Assembly: GCA_035447945.1 (NCBI GenBank)
Contig: DAOTHZ010000058.1
Span: 1-12,947 of the forward strand
Length of the DNA stretch: 12,947 nucleotides
Source: Syntrophomonas_B sp035447945
Lineage (GTDB): Bacteria > Bacillota > Syntrophomonadia > Syntrophomonadales > Syntrophomonadaceae
Direction of reading: 5' to 3'
Part shown: positions 6,934 through 12,947 of the stretch, piece after piece
How positions within the stretch are numbered: position 1 is the stretch's first letter
Layout: every line of letters starts with the position of its first letter
Translations under genes and position numbers: made by a program
Notes under the pieces: generated by a model
Told to the model about the DNA's origin: nothing
What the model saw: the letters and a program-made list of their open reading frames with translations, nothing else
Database searches by the model: none

Positions 6934-7158
6934 TTGGGCAAGAATCTGAAACTAAAGTCCGCGCGGGCGGCTCTGGACATGTCGCAAAAAGACATCGCAG
7001 ATGCAGTGGGGGTGACCCGCCAGACCATCAATGCCATCGAAAACGGTGACTACAACCCCACCATCAAACTTTGTACAGCCATCTGTAAAGTATTGGGCAA
7101 AACGCTCAACGATATTTTTTGGGAGGATGAGGCTGATGAAAAAAAACCAGTTGGATGA
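6934..7158 (+). CDS. Small Xre-family transcriptional regulator (Cro/CI helix-turn-helix)
   Basis: A 74-residue DNA-binding protein consisting almost only of an HTH_3 domain. MSQKDIADAVGVTRQTINAIENGDYNPTI (helix-turn-helix at about residues 16-44, read in parts) and the tail KLCTAICKVLGKTLNDIFW are typical of the short YozG-like regulators of Bacillota. I take TTG at 6934 as start because GGAGG at 6922-6926 is placed 7 bases before it; longer readings in this frame would put the ribosome binding site inside the gene. Its last 23 bases overlap the next gene, a membrane protein, so the two are co-translated. Such regulators commonly control their own operon with the membrane partner. The signal and operator are not evident. 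Confidence 0.9.
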   Translation: MGKNLKLKSARAALDMSQKDIADAVGVTRQTINAIENGDYNPTIKLCTAICKVLGKTLNDIFWEDEADEKKPVG

Positions 7159-7564
7159 AATGCAGGTACAAAAAAGAAACAGTATTGGCAACCAGGCCTT
7201 CCTTTTGCTGATGTATCTGTTAATGATCGATGCGGGGCTTTATGGATTCGGGTTCAGATGGATCGAGTATCCTGCCAATATTATGATTATGGTTACCGTT
7301 TGTGCGGGTATATATTTGATCCGCCTGATCAACAACCACGCTTATGTCGGGCCATCTGCAGAAAACAAAAGACCGGTTTTACGATTCATACTAATGGTGG
7401 CGATTGCCTGTTCGGTTGCGGCAGGGATCAGTATGATGCTCAAAAACGCTTCTTTCACCAACACCGCCCAGATCAATGAAATGAGTGCGCCGATCATGTT
7501 CATCACTGCTGCCATCGCCATCATCATCGCTCTGGCAACACTTCTCATCAAGCGGTCACAATAA
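7136..7564 (+). CDS. Four-helix membrane protein of unknown function paired with an Xre regulator
   Basis: A 142-residue integral membrane protein. GGAGG at 7122-7126 lies 9 bases before the ATG and inside the upstream regulator gene, which it overlaps by 23 bases. After a polar N-terminus rich in lysine and glutamine, hydrophobic helices fall near residues 20-40, 44-64, 83-101 and 117-138, with short loops and a basic C-terminal end (KRSQ). No catalytic or metal-binding motif is visible. It resembles the DUF-type membrane proteins often encoded after small Xre regulators in Bacillota (DUF6773-like is my best guess, unverified). The function is unknown; a role in membrane stress sensing or as a partner that signals to the regulator is only inference. 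Confidence 0.85.
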   Translation: MKKNQLDEMQVQKRNSIGNQAFLLLMYLLMIDAGLYGFGFRWIEYPANIMIMVTVCAGIYLIRLINNHAYVGPSAENKRPVLRFILMVAIACSVAAGISMMLKNASFTNTAQINEMSAPIMFITAAIAIIIALATLLIKRSQ

Positions 7565-7571
7565 GGGCAAA

Positions 7572-7605
7572 AAGGGGTTGCAGTTCACCCTGCAACCCCT
7601 TAATC
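7572..7605. terminator. Bidirectional terminator between the membrane protein gene and purC
   Basis: AAGGGGTTGCAG (7572-7583) and CTGCAACCCCTT (7590-7601) form a perfect 12-bp stem with a 6-base loop. On the plus strand it is followed by a weak T-rich stretch (AATCTTTT). On the minus strand the stem runs into five T residues (complement of the A-run at 7569-7573). It can serve both convergent units. Confidence 0.85.
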
Positions 7606-7627
7606 TTTTGACGATTGGCCTGATCGG

Positions 7628-8314
7628 TTAATCCGCCAGCATCATTTTTTCCAGTTCGAGCGGCTGAATGTGTCGGCCATCCTTGAAGGCCCTCATATTG
7701 CCGCCGGAAATTTCATCCACCAGCACAATTTGCTGGTCTTGTCCAACCCGGCCAAACTCAAATTTGATGTCATACAGTTCAATGCCCTTCCTGGCCAGCT
7801 CTGCCTTCACCACGGCGGTAATCCGTTGGGTTAAATCCTTGAGAACCTGGTACTCAGCCTTGGAGGCAATGCCCAGCATGTCCAGGGCATCTTCGGTAAT
7901 GGGCGGATCCTCGCGCGCATCATCTTTCAGTGTCGTCTCCACAAAATAATCCAATGCCTGTCCGTCCTCTACATAGTCTCCATAGCGGCGCAGGAAACTG
8001 CCTACCGCCCGGAGCCGGCAGATCACTTCCAAGCCTTTGCCGAAGAGAACGGCGGGCTTGACGGTCATGGTGGCTGCTTCAACATCGGCGTCGATATAAT
8101 GGGTCGGAATACCTTGTGCCTGTAATACTTCAAAAAAATGCTTGGTCAGACGCAGTCCGGCCCGACCAGCCCCGGCAATGGTCAGTCCCACCGTGTTGGA
8201 ACCCGGGTCAAATACGCCGTTTTCGCCAGTCGCATCGTCTTTGAACTTGAGTAAATAATTGCCGTCTCCTTGACGGTAGACATCCTTGGTTTTTCCAGTA
8301 TAAATCAGCTCCAT
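7628..8314 (-). CDS. purC: Phosphoribosylaminoimidazole-succinocarboxamide synthase (SAICAR synthetase), variant subfamily
   Basis: Joins CAIR and aspartate with ATP in purine synthesis. I choose ATG 8314 (228 residues) because the AGAAGGG ribosome binding site sits 9 bases upstream; GTG at 8320 would leave only 3 bases. Family motifs are GKTK at 7-10 (nucleotide binding), GSFLRRYG at 105-112, KDDAREDPPIT at 130-140 and DIKFEFG at 182-188. The last motif reads DEISGGNMR (200-208), whereas canonical PurC has DE followed by a proline-aspartate pair and arginine. It therefore belongs to a divergent but recognisable PurC branch that I believe is widespread in anaerobic Bacillota. It stands alone, not in a purine operon, and converges on the Xre/membrane gene pair. 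Whether it is the only purC or an extra copy cannot be told from this window. Confidence 0.9.
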   Translation of the reverse strand: MELIYTGKTKDVYRQGDGNYLLKFKDDATGENGVFDPGSNTVGLTIAGAGRAGLRLTKHFFEVLQAQGIPTHYIDADVEAATMTVKPAVLFGKGLEVICRLRAVGSFLRRYGDYVEDGQALDYFVETTLKDDAREDPPITEDALDMLGIASKAEYQVLKDLTQRITAVVKAELARKGIELYDIKFEFGRVGQDQQIVLVDEISGGNMRAFKDGRHIQPLELEKMMLAD

Positions 8315-8385
8315 GGTCACGTTCCCTTCTTTGTTTTTGTTATTCCCGGAATAAGTCTTTTTTTCCTTGCACGGGTTGCCACATA

Positions 8386-8394
8386 ATTATATCA
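8386..8394 (-). promoter_or_regulatory. Extended -10 promoter for purC
   Basis: Read on the minus strand, TGATATAAT (8394-8386) gives a perfect TATAAT with the TGn extension, about 72 bases before the purC start. No good -35 hexamer stands 17 bases upstream, as is usual for extended -10 promoters. No purine riboswitch or PurR box was recognised. Confidence 0.5.
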
Positions 8395-8468
8395 CTTGTT
8401 TTCTCATTCCGTATAAACTTGCGCGGAAACCCTGTTCAACTTTTTTCGTCAGAATTTTCAGAATTTTG

Positions 8469-8497
8469 TTGCATTTCAAGCTACCTATCTTTAAAAT
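8469..8497 (+). promoter_or_regulatory. Promoter for the first acyl-CoA synthetase
   Basis: TTGCAT (8469-8474), a 17-base spacer and TAAAAT (8492-8497) form a good sigma-A promoter, placing the transcription start near 8504 with a leader of about 60 bases. Confidence 0.5.
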
Positions 8498-8531
8498 GAT
8501 TCTTAGATACATCGCCAGCCAGGCATAGATG

Positions 8532-8543
8532 TATTGATCAATA
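8532..8543. promoter_or_regulatory. 12-bp perfect palindrome in the leader of the first acyl-CoA synthetase, candidate operator
   Basis: TATTGATCAATA is fully self-complementary and lies between the predicted transcription start and the ribosome binding site. A repressor bound here could block elongation. An additional 7-base inverted pair (ATACATC 8507-8513, GATGTAT 8528-8534) surrounds the same area. The function is inferred. Confidence 0.35.
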
Positions 8544-8563
8544 ATTTTCGAGAGGGTGATTCA

Positions 8564-9984
8564 ATGTCATCAATTTATGAAACTCATTTTTGGCGCGAAA
8601 ACTTTGAATGGAAAACCCCGCATTCGATCAACTACCCCAAAATGCCTGCCTATGCCATTTTAAGAAATTCCAGCGTTTACAAACCCGACAAGGTTGCTAC
8701 CTGGTTCTATGGTGCCGAAATAACCTACAATGAACTCTATTTGAAAGTCACTCGGCTGGCCAATGTGCTGGCGGAAAACGGTGTCGAAAAAGGCGACCGG
8801 GTAGGTATGCTGATGCCCAACTGCCCGCAAGGCATCATCGCTTTTTGGGCGATCCTGATGGCGGGCGGGATCGTTGTCAACCTGAATGTATTGTACACCA
8901 AAGACGAACTGCGTTTCCTGTTTGACGATACCAACATGAAAGCAATCATCGTTTATGATGCCATCCTGCCCTTGGTCAGGGAACTGAACCAGGCGAGTGC
9001 CCAGCCCATAAAAACGGTCTTCGTTACCAAACTATTCGATTTCATGGCCGGCACACCCAAGAGCAGCGCCGCTGATCTGGGACTGAAAGACGGTGAATTG
9101 CATTTCAGTGAAGTGCTGGAAACGGATAAAATATGGGCCCCTCCGTTGGTTGACATCCAACATGACGATCCAGCCGTTATTCAGTTTACGGGAGGTACCA
9201 CCGGTGCGCCCAAAGGAGCCGTCCTGACCCAATATAACATTGTAGCCACCGCTTTCATCGCGAACAGATGGTGTTCGGACTTTGTTGACAACCAGACATA
9301 TAATCGCCGGCGAACGCTGAGCATCCTGCCCTATTCCCACATTTACGGAGAAGCTTGCGGAATCNNNNNNNNNNNNNNNNNNNNNNNNNNNNNNNNNNNN
9401 NNNNNNNNNNNNNNNNNNNNNNNNNNNNNNNNNNNNNNNNNNNNNNNNNNNNNNNNNNNNNNNNTGATTTGCGAATCGTCGGGCCGGATGGAAATGATGT
9501 ACCGCTGGGCGAAGAAGGCGAGATCTGGATCAAGGGGCCGATCGTCATGAAAGAATATTGGAATCGTCCGGAAGAAACTGCTGCTGCCTTCGAAGATGGC
9601 TGGCTGCGCACCGGTGATATCGCTTATATGGACGAAGATGGATATGTCTTTATTGTAGACCGCATCAAGGATCTGATCATCGCCGGCGGATATAACATCT
9701 ATCCCCGGGAAGTGGATGAGGCATTGCTGAAACATCCAAAAGTTGCCGATGCCATGGTGATCGGCCTTCCCGATGAATATCGCGGCGAAACAGTGAAAGC
9801 TTATGTACAGGTGTATCCGGGTGAAACGCTGACCGCCGAAGAATTAATTGCCTTTTGCCGTGAATCTTTGGCTGCCTACAAGGTTCCCCATCAGGTTGAA
9901 TTCAGAGATTCCCTGCCCCGCAGTGCAACCGGCAAAGCCCTGCGGCGGATTTTAAAAGAGGAAGAAAAACAAAAACGCGGATAA
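8564..9984 (+). CDS. Long-chain fatty acid-CoA ligase (AMP-binding), interrupted by an assembly gap
   Basis: Activates a fatty acid to acyl-CoA through an acyl-adenylate. ATG 8564 is chosen for the GAGAGGGTGAT ribosome binding site ahead of it; a TTG at 8534 has none. Before the gap, 267 residues include the phosphate-binding loop TGGTTGAPKG (209-218) and the PYSHIYGEA motif. After the gap, 172 residues carry GEIWIKGPIVMKEYW, the TGD motif (RTGDIAYMDEDGY), the hinge DRIKDLIIAGGYNIYPREVDEA, LPDEYRGETVKAYV and the A10 lysine in SATGKALRR, a set typical of LcfA/FadD ligases. The 100 Ns shift the frame: codons end exactly at 9364 and resume at 9466. The YGxTE adenylation motif falls within the missing part. 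I treat it as one intact gene of about 560 residues, since nothing at either edge suggests a real break. Substrate length is inferred from family. Confidence 0.88.
9365..9464. other. Assembly gap: 100 Ns inside the first acyl-CoA synthetase
   Basis: Exactly 100 undetermined bases, a conventional placeholder for a gap of unknown size. The equivalent stretch in the second synthetase of this window spans about 124 residues, so about 370 bases are probably missing. The true length should leave a remainder of 2 when divided by 3 for the gene to stay in frame. Confidence 0.95.
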
Positions 9985-10062
9985 AAACATCCCGCCTCCC
10001 TTTATTACTAGTATATTCATTACCAAAGCATAAAAATAAACTCACCCACCGCCAGAGCGAGA

Positions 10063-10097
10063 AAAAGATCGGGGCTGCAATCCCCGGTCTTTTCTTT
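10063..10097 (+). terminator. Terminator after the first acyl-CoA synthetase
   Basis: AAGATCGGGG (10065-10074) pairs with CCCCGGTCTT (10082-10091), with one G-U pair and a 7-base loop, followed by TTTTCTTT. The A-run on the left flank (10062-10066) extends the stem and could make it work in both directions. Confidence 0.82.
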
Positions 10098-10124
10098 AGT
10101 AGCATCAAGCAATACCCGCATCAA

Positions 10125-10153
10125 CTGACGGAAAGGACAAAATGTGTTAGAAT
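10125..10153 (+). promoter_or_regulatory. Promoter for the TetR regulator gene
   Basis: CTGACG (10125-10130), a 17-base spacer and TAGAAT (10148-10153), with TG at 10145-10146 giving an extended -10, lie 31 bases before the tetR start. A separate promoter for the regulator fits the terminator just upstream. Confidence 0.45.
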
Positions 10154-10183
10154 ACCGGTAATATAGTTGACGAGGATGGAAGA

Positions 10184-10795
10184 ATGACGGACAACAAGCA
10201 CAAAAAGAAATTGACCAACCGGGATCTGCAGGCCATTGAGACCAAAAAAAGAATCTATGATACCGCAGTCCGTCTGTTGGCCGAAAAAGGGTATGACAAT
10301 ACCAGCGTTGACGATATCTGCAATGCCTCTGGTGTAGCCAAAGGTTCTTTCTACCATTATTTTAGAAAGAAATCGGACATTATTGTAAAAACCTATGAAG
10401 ATGTGGATGAACGCATCAGTCAGGAATTTGATTCATTGCCGCCGGAAACCACGGTTTTTGAAAAAATCGTTTACGCGCCCATGTTTCAAGCCCGTTACGC
10501 GATTGAAAAAAGTTTGAACTATACCACCCAGATCTATAAGCAGCAAATCGACACCGAGAATGCGTTTTTTGGTTCGGACAAGCGCGCTTTCATTTCTTTT
10601 ATTCGCAGTGCTATACAGGAAGGACAGGAGCAGGGACTGATTCGCACGGATATGACTGCGGATGAACTGTCCAAGTTGGTGGTTTCCTACTCGCGCGGGA
10701 TTACGTATGACTGGTGTCTGCAAAATGGCAATTATGACTTGATCGAGCGCATGGATAAAGCCATGCGCATGATGATACACAGTTTTATGGTTTAA
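10184..10795 (+). CDS. TetR/AcrR family transcriptional regulator, probable fatty-acid metabolism regulator
   Basis: A 203-residue regulator. The N-terminal DNA-binding domain spans about residues 20-68: IYDTAVRLLAEKGYDNTSVDD, then the helix-turn-helix ICNASGVAKGSFYHYFRKKSDII, all in good agreement with the TetR_N pattern (the recognition helix is around GSFYHYF, 54-60). The C-terminal two thirds are helical and diverge from known families, as expected for the ligand-binding part. GAGG at 10172-10175 lies 8 bases before the ATG. It sits between two acyl-CoA synthetases on the same strand, each unit with its own promoter. In Bacillota such TetR proteins (FadR/YsiA type) repress beta-oxidation genes and release DNA on binding long-chain acyl-CoA; that role is inferred from context here. 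A candidate site lies at 10905-10917. Confidence 0.92.
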   Translation: MTDNKHKKKLTNRDLQAIETKKRIYDTAVRLLAEKGYDNTSVDDICNASGVAKGSFYHYFRKKSDIIVKTYEDVDERISQEFDSLPPETTVFEKIVYAPMFQARYAIEKSLNYTTQIYKQQIDTENAFFGSDKRAFISFIRSAIQEGQEQGLIRTDMTADELSKLVVSYSRGITYDWCLQNGNYDLIERMDKAMRMMIHSFMV

Positions 10796-10824
10796 GCCTC
10801 TCTCAAAAATTCAGCAAAAAACTG

Positions 10825-10844
10825 CGGCCTTCACGGCCGTTTTT
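10825..10844 (+). terminator. Terminator after the TetR gene
   Basis: CGGCC (10825-10829) pairs with GGCCG (10835-10839) around a 5-base loop, followed by five T residues (10840-10844). A run of A at 10816-10821 can pair with the T-run. The stem is short but GC-only. Confidence 0.75.
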
Positions 10845-10904
10845 GTGACTGCAAATCAATCTCCAACTCGTCCAACCTCCTTGAAATTAATTAGACCACA
10901 AGTC

Positions 10905-10917
10905 ATTGACCGTCAGT
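10905..10917. promoter_or_regulatory. Pseudo-palindrome overlapping the -35 of the second acyl-CoA synthetase, candidate TetR operator
   Basis: ATTGACCGTCAGT is symmetric around its central C (TGAC-C-GTCA core, one mismatch further out) and includes the -35 hexamer TTGACC. Wider flanks TAGAC (10892-10896) and GTCTA (10916-10920) add a second layer of symmetry. The position suits repression by the neighbouring TetR protein. No second clear copy was found in the window, so the assignment is tentative. Confidence 0.4.
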
Positions 10918-10935
10918 CTATTTTTGGTTTAAAAT
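10906..10935 (+). promoter_or_regulatory. Promoter for the second acyl-CoA synthetase
   Basis: TTGACC (10906-10911), an 18-base spacer and TAAAAT (10930-10935) form a plausible sigma-A promoter about 95 bases before the chosen start codon. Confidence 0.5.
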
Positions 10936-11028
10936 TGTATTACATACTGTCATCCCGGATCAGCAATACTATTGTCAGCACCCCGAAAACAATGTAGCGA
11001 TGTCAATGCAGCGAAGGAGGTTACGAGA

Positions 11029-12672
11029 TTGGAAAGTATCGGCTATCAAATGCAGCTCACGTTGAAAAGATTTTTAGACTACGGAATGATCTATGCCCCC
11101 AACCAAATCATGAAGTACCGGGATGAATTCGAGTACACCTACACTGACCATTACCAACGGGTCAAACAGCTGTCCAACGCACTGAAAAGCCTGGGAGTGG
11201 AACCGGGACAAACGGTTGGCATGCTGGAATGGGATACCTACCGTTATCTGGAAGCCCATTGGGCCATCCCTCTCTACGGCAGTCTGTTCCACACCGTCAA
11301 TGTCCGCATGGCGCCTGACCAGATCGCCTACTGCATCAACCACGCCGAGGATGTTGTCCTGTTTATCAACGAAGACTTCCTGCCACTGGTAGAGAGCTTT
11401 AAGGATGAGCTTAAAACGGTCAAAGCCTTTGTCATCATGTCCGATAAAAAGGATTATCAACCGTCGACTTCCCTGCCTAATGTTTACGAGTATGAAGCCC
11501 TGCTCAAGCAACAATCCGCAGACTATGAGTTCCCGGAAATATCGGAGAATTCCCGTGCCACCCTGTGTTACACATCTGGCACCACCGGCAATCCCAAAGG
11601 GGTCGTCTTTACCCATCGGGAACTGTTCATGCATGCCATTTCCGTCTGTATGACCTGGGGACTGTACCCCAACGGTATCGAATTCAAAGCCAATCAGGTC
11701 TATATGCCGCTGACCCCTATGTTCCATGTTCAAGCCTGGACGGTTCCATACTATGCTTTCATGTTGGGCAGCAAGTTTATTTTTCCAGGTAAATATGAAC
11801 CTGACAAGATTCTTCGCTGGCTGGCCGAAGAGAAAGTCGATTTCAGCCATTGCGTAACTACCATCCTTCATATGCTGGTCTTCCATCCCGATGCGGAAAA
11901 ATATGACCTCAGCAACTGGCGGGTCGGTCTGGGCGGCGCCAAACTCAACCGGCAACTGGCCGAAAGAGCATGGGAACTGGGGATCTTCACCCAATCGGCC
12001 TACGGTATGACCGAAACCTGTCCGGCCATGACCCTGGGACAACTGAAGCCTGATCATCTGGATCTGCCGGTAGAGGACAAGATTACTTATTTAATCAAGA
12101 GCGGCATTCCCTGGATCTTCTCCCAGGCCAAAGTGGTTGATGATGATTTCAGCGAACTTCCCCGGGACGGCAAATCAGTCGGCAATGTGGTGGTCCGCAC
12201 TCCCTGGTGCACCCACGAGTACTTCCATGAGCCGGACAAAACCCGGGAATTGTGGAAAAACGACTGGCTCAACACCGGCGACGTCGGCTATATCGACCCG
12301 GAAGGTTACCTGATGATCACCGATCGCAACAAAGATGCCATCAAATCCGGTGGTGAATGGATTTCCACCCTGACTCTGGAAGATGCCGTCAGCCAGTTCA
12401 AACCGGTGCTGGAATGTGCCGTAATCGGCATCCCTCATCCCCGCTATGATGAACGGCCCTGCGCCTGCATTGCTCTGAAACCGGGTGAGATTGCTACCGC
12501 AGAAGATGTCCGCGACCACCTGCTGAAATTCGCCGAGGAAGGCAAGATTGAGAAATGGTGGATTCCGGATATTCCGGACGGTTACCTGTTCCTCGAGGCC
12601 ATCCCTCACAATTATATCGGCAAAATTGAAAAAACCACCTTGAGAAAAATGTATGCCGAGATGAAAAAATAA
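11029..12672 (+). CDS. Acyl-CoA synthetase (AMP-binding, AlkK/medium- to long-chain type)
   Basis: Activates a carboxylic acid, probably a medium- or long-chain fatty acid, to its CoA thioester. The start is TTG at 11029, since a perfect AAGGAGG ends 8 bases before it; this gives 547 residues, normal for the family. All adenylation motifs are present: TSGTTGNPKG (182-191), YGMTE (325-329), TGD (416-418), the hinge DRNKDAIKSGGEW (from 432) and the catalytic lysine at about 532 in YIGKIEK. The N-terminal half, with LKSLGVEPGQTVGML and AYCINHAEDVVLFIN, looks like AlkK-type ligases rather than the LcfA type seen in the gene at 8564, so the two synthetases are not recent duplicates and probably differ in substrate. 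It is monocistronic, with a hairpin after it. Control by the upstream TetR regulator is inferred from position and a symmetric element at its -35. Confidence 0.92.
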   Translation: MESIGYQMQLTLKRFLDYGMIYAPNQIMKYRDEFEYTYTDHYQRVKQLSNALKSLGVEPGQTVGMLEWDTYRYLEAHWAIPLYGSLFHTVNVRMAPDQIAYCINHAEDVVLFINEDFLPLVESFKDELKTVKAFVIMSDKKDYQPSTSLPNVYEYEALLKQQSADYEFPEISENSRATLCYTSGTTGNPKGVVFTHRELFMHAISVCMTWGLYPNGIEFKANQVYMPLTPMFHVQAWTVPYYAFMLGSKFIFPGKYEPDKILRWLAEEKVDFSHCVTTILHMLVFHPDAEKYDLSNWRVGLGGAKLNRQLAERAWELGIFTQSAYGMTETCPAMTLGQLKPDHLDLPVEDKITYLIKSGIPWIFSQAKVVDDDFSELPRDGKSVGNVVVRTPWCTHEYFHEPDKTRELWKNDWLNTGDVGYIDPEGYLMITDRNKDAIKSGGEWISTLTLEDAVSQFKPVLECAVIGIPHPRYDERPCACIALKPGEIATAEDVRDHLLKFAEEGKIEKWWIPDIPDGYLFLEAIPHNYIGKIEKTTLRKMYAEMKK

Positions 12673-12686
12673 TCTTTCCTCCAATT

Positions 12687-12728
12687 GCCAAAGCCCCGGA
12701 CTTTCATTGTATTGTCCGGGGCTTTGGC
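12687..12728 (+). terminator. Perfect 15-bp hairpin after the second acyl-CoA synthetase
   Basis: GCCAAAGCCCCGGAC (12687-12701) and GTCCGGGGCTTTGGC (12714-12728) are exact reverse complements with a 12-base loop, 15 bases after the stop codon. No T-run follows on either strand, so termination may be non-canonical, or the hairpin may stabilise the mRNA end. Confidence 0.65.
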
Positions 12729-12884
12729 GGTTCATGCCGACGCTCAGCCCTGCTGCATCTGGCAAAACCCTCTATGCCGCTTGCCGTGAGCAATGCACAA
12801 CGAAAAGAACACCCTCATTATTAGTTTTTTATTAATAAATTAAATTTTATTACAAATATATATATATTATTCCAACGGATATTA

Positions 12885-12890
12885 TATAAT
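12885..12890 (+). promoter_or_regulatory. Possible -10 element for the next gene, within an AT-rich block
   Basis: A perfect TATAAT occurs in the very AT-rich stretch 12820-12920, about 45 bases before the final start codon. No convincing -35 hexamer is found at 16-18 bases, and the base composition makes a chance match likely. Confidence 0.25.
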
Positions 12891-12934
12891 GTTATTAGAA
12901 ATTACACTTATTAAATAATGAAGAGGTGTAAAGT

Positions 12935-12947
12935 ATGAGTTATTTGA
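12935..12947 (+). CDS. Start of a further gene, cut off after four codons
   Basis: GAGGTG (12923-12928) stands 6 bases before ATG 12935. Only Met-Ser-Tyr-Leu can be read before the window ends, so no product can be named. The spacing and ribosome binding site make a real start likely. Its place directly after the fatty-acid genes hints at a related function, without proof. Confidence 0.55.

Noticed and set aside
9255..9735. Open frames running through the N-gap on both strands
   Set aside because: They exist only because Ns contain no stop codons; those on the minus strand oppose a clear ligase gene.
11074..12057. Long minus-strand open frame (327 codons) opposite the second acyl-CoA synthetase
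   Set aside because: It is a shadow of a gene with complete family motifs; its translation has no recognisable domain.
12820..12920. AT-rich stretch as a possible replication or attachment site
   Set aside because: It has no iterons, DnaA boxes or target duplications that I can see; it is better explained as the promoter area of the next gene.

Overview
The window most likely comes from an anaerobic member of the Bacillota (Clostridia or a related class). Ribosome binding sites are strong GGAGG types, and two genes appear to start at TTG. There is a DegV protein, a small Xre regulator paired with a four-helix membrane protein, and a GC content near the middle of the range. Repeated fatty-acid genes (an acyl-CoA dehydrogenase, two acyl-CoA synthetases, a TetR regulator) beside a membrane electron-transfer pair suggest an organism that degrades or syntrophically oxidises fatty acids. 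The taxonomic placement is an inference, not something the sequence proves.

Left part (1-3440): a medium-chain-type acyl-CoA dehydrogenase runs off the left edge on the minus strand. A 560-bp divergent spacer rich in palindromes separates it from a plus-strand pair: a Tat-exported four-cluster iron-sulfur protein and, overlapping it by 11 bases, a diheme-type cytochrome b. The pair looks like the electron-transfer half of a formate dehydrogenase or hydrogenase, but no catalytic subunit is present.

Middle (3440-8320): degV has its own promoter and terminator. Next comes a short transcription unit with promoter, ribosome binding site, 21 codons resembling the start of glycerol dehydrogenase, a stop codon and a terminator; it is probably the remnant of a deleted gldA. 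After it lie a seven-helix/PAS/PAS/GGDEF diguanylate cyclase, a small Xre regulator overlapping a four-helix membrane protein, and a convergent purC-like gene behind a bidirectional terminator.

Right part (8320-12947): two acyl-CoA synthetases of different subfamilies flank a TetR regulator, all on the plus strand, with a promoter candidate for each and hairpins between them. The first synthetase is interrupted by 100 Ns. Comparison with the second shows that about 370 bases are really missing, so the apparent frame change is an assembly artefact. The last 13 bases begin another gene.

How the genes fit together (inference): the synthetases activate fatty acids, the dehydrogenase starts beta-oxidation, and the TetR protein probably senses acyl-CoA and controls the set. 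The iron-sulfur/cytochrome b pair could pass electrons between the quinone pool and a periplasmic enzyme encoded elsewhere. I see no CRISPR array, rRNA, tRNA or insertion sequence, and no clearly new defence or biosynthetic system. The best leads are the gldA remnant, the orphan iron-sulfur/cytochrome b module with its altered third cluster site, and the candidate operators.
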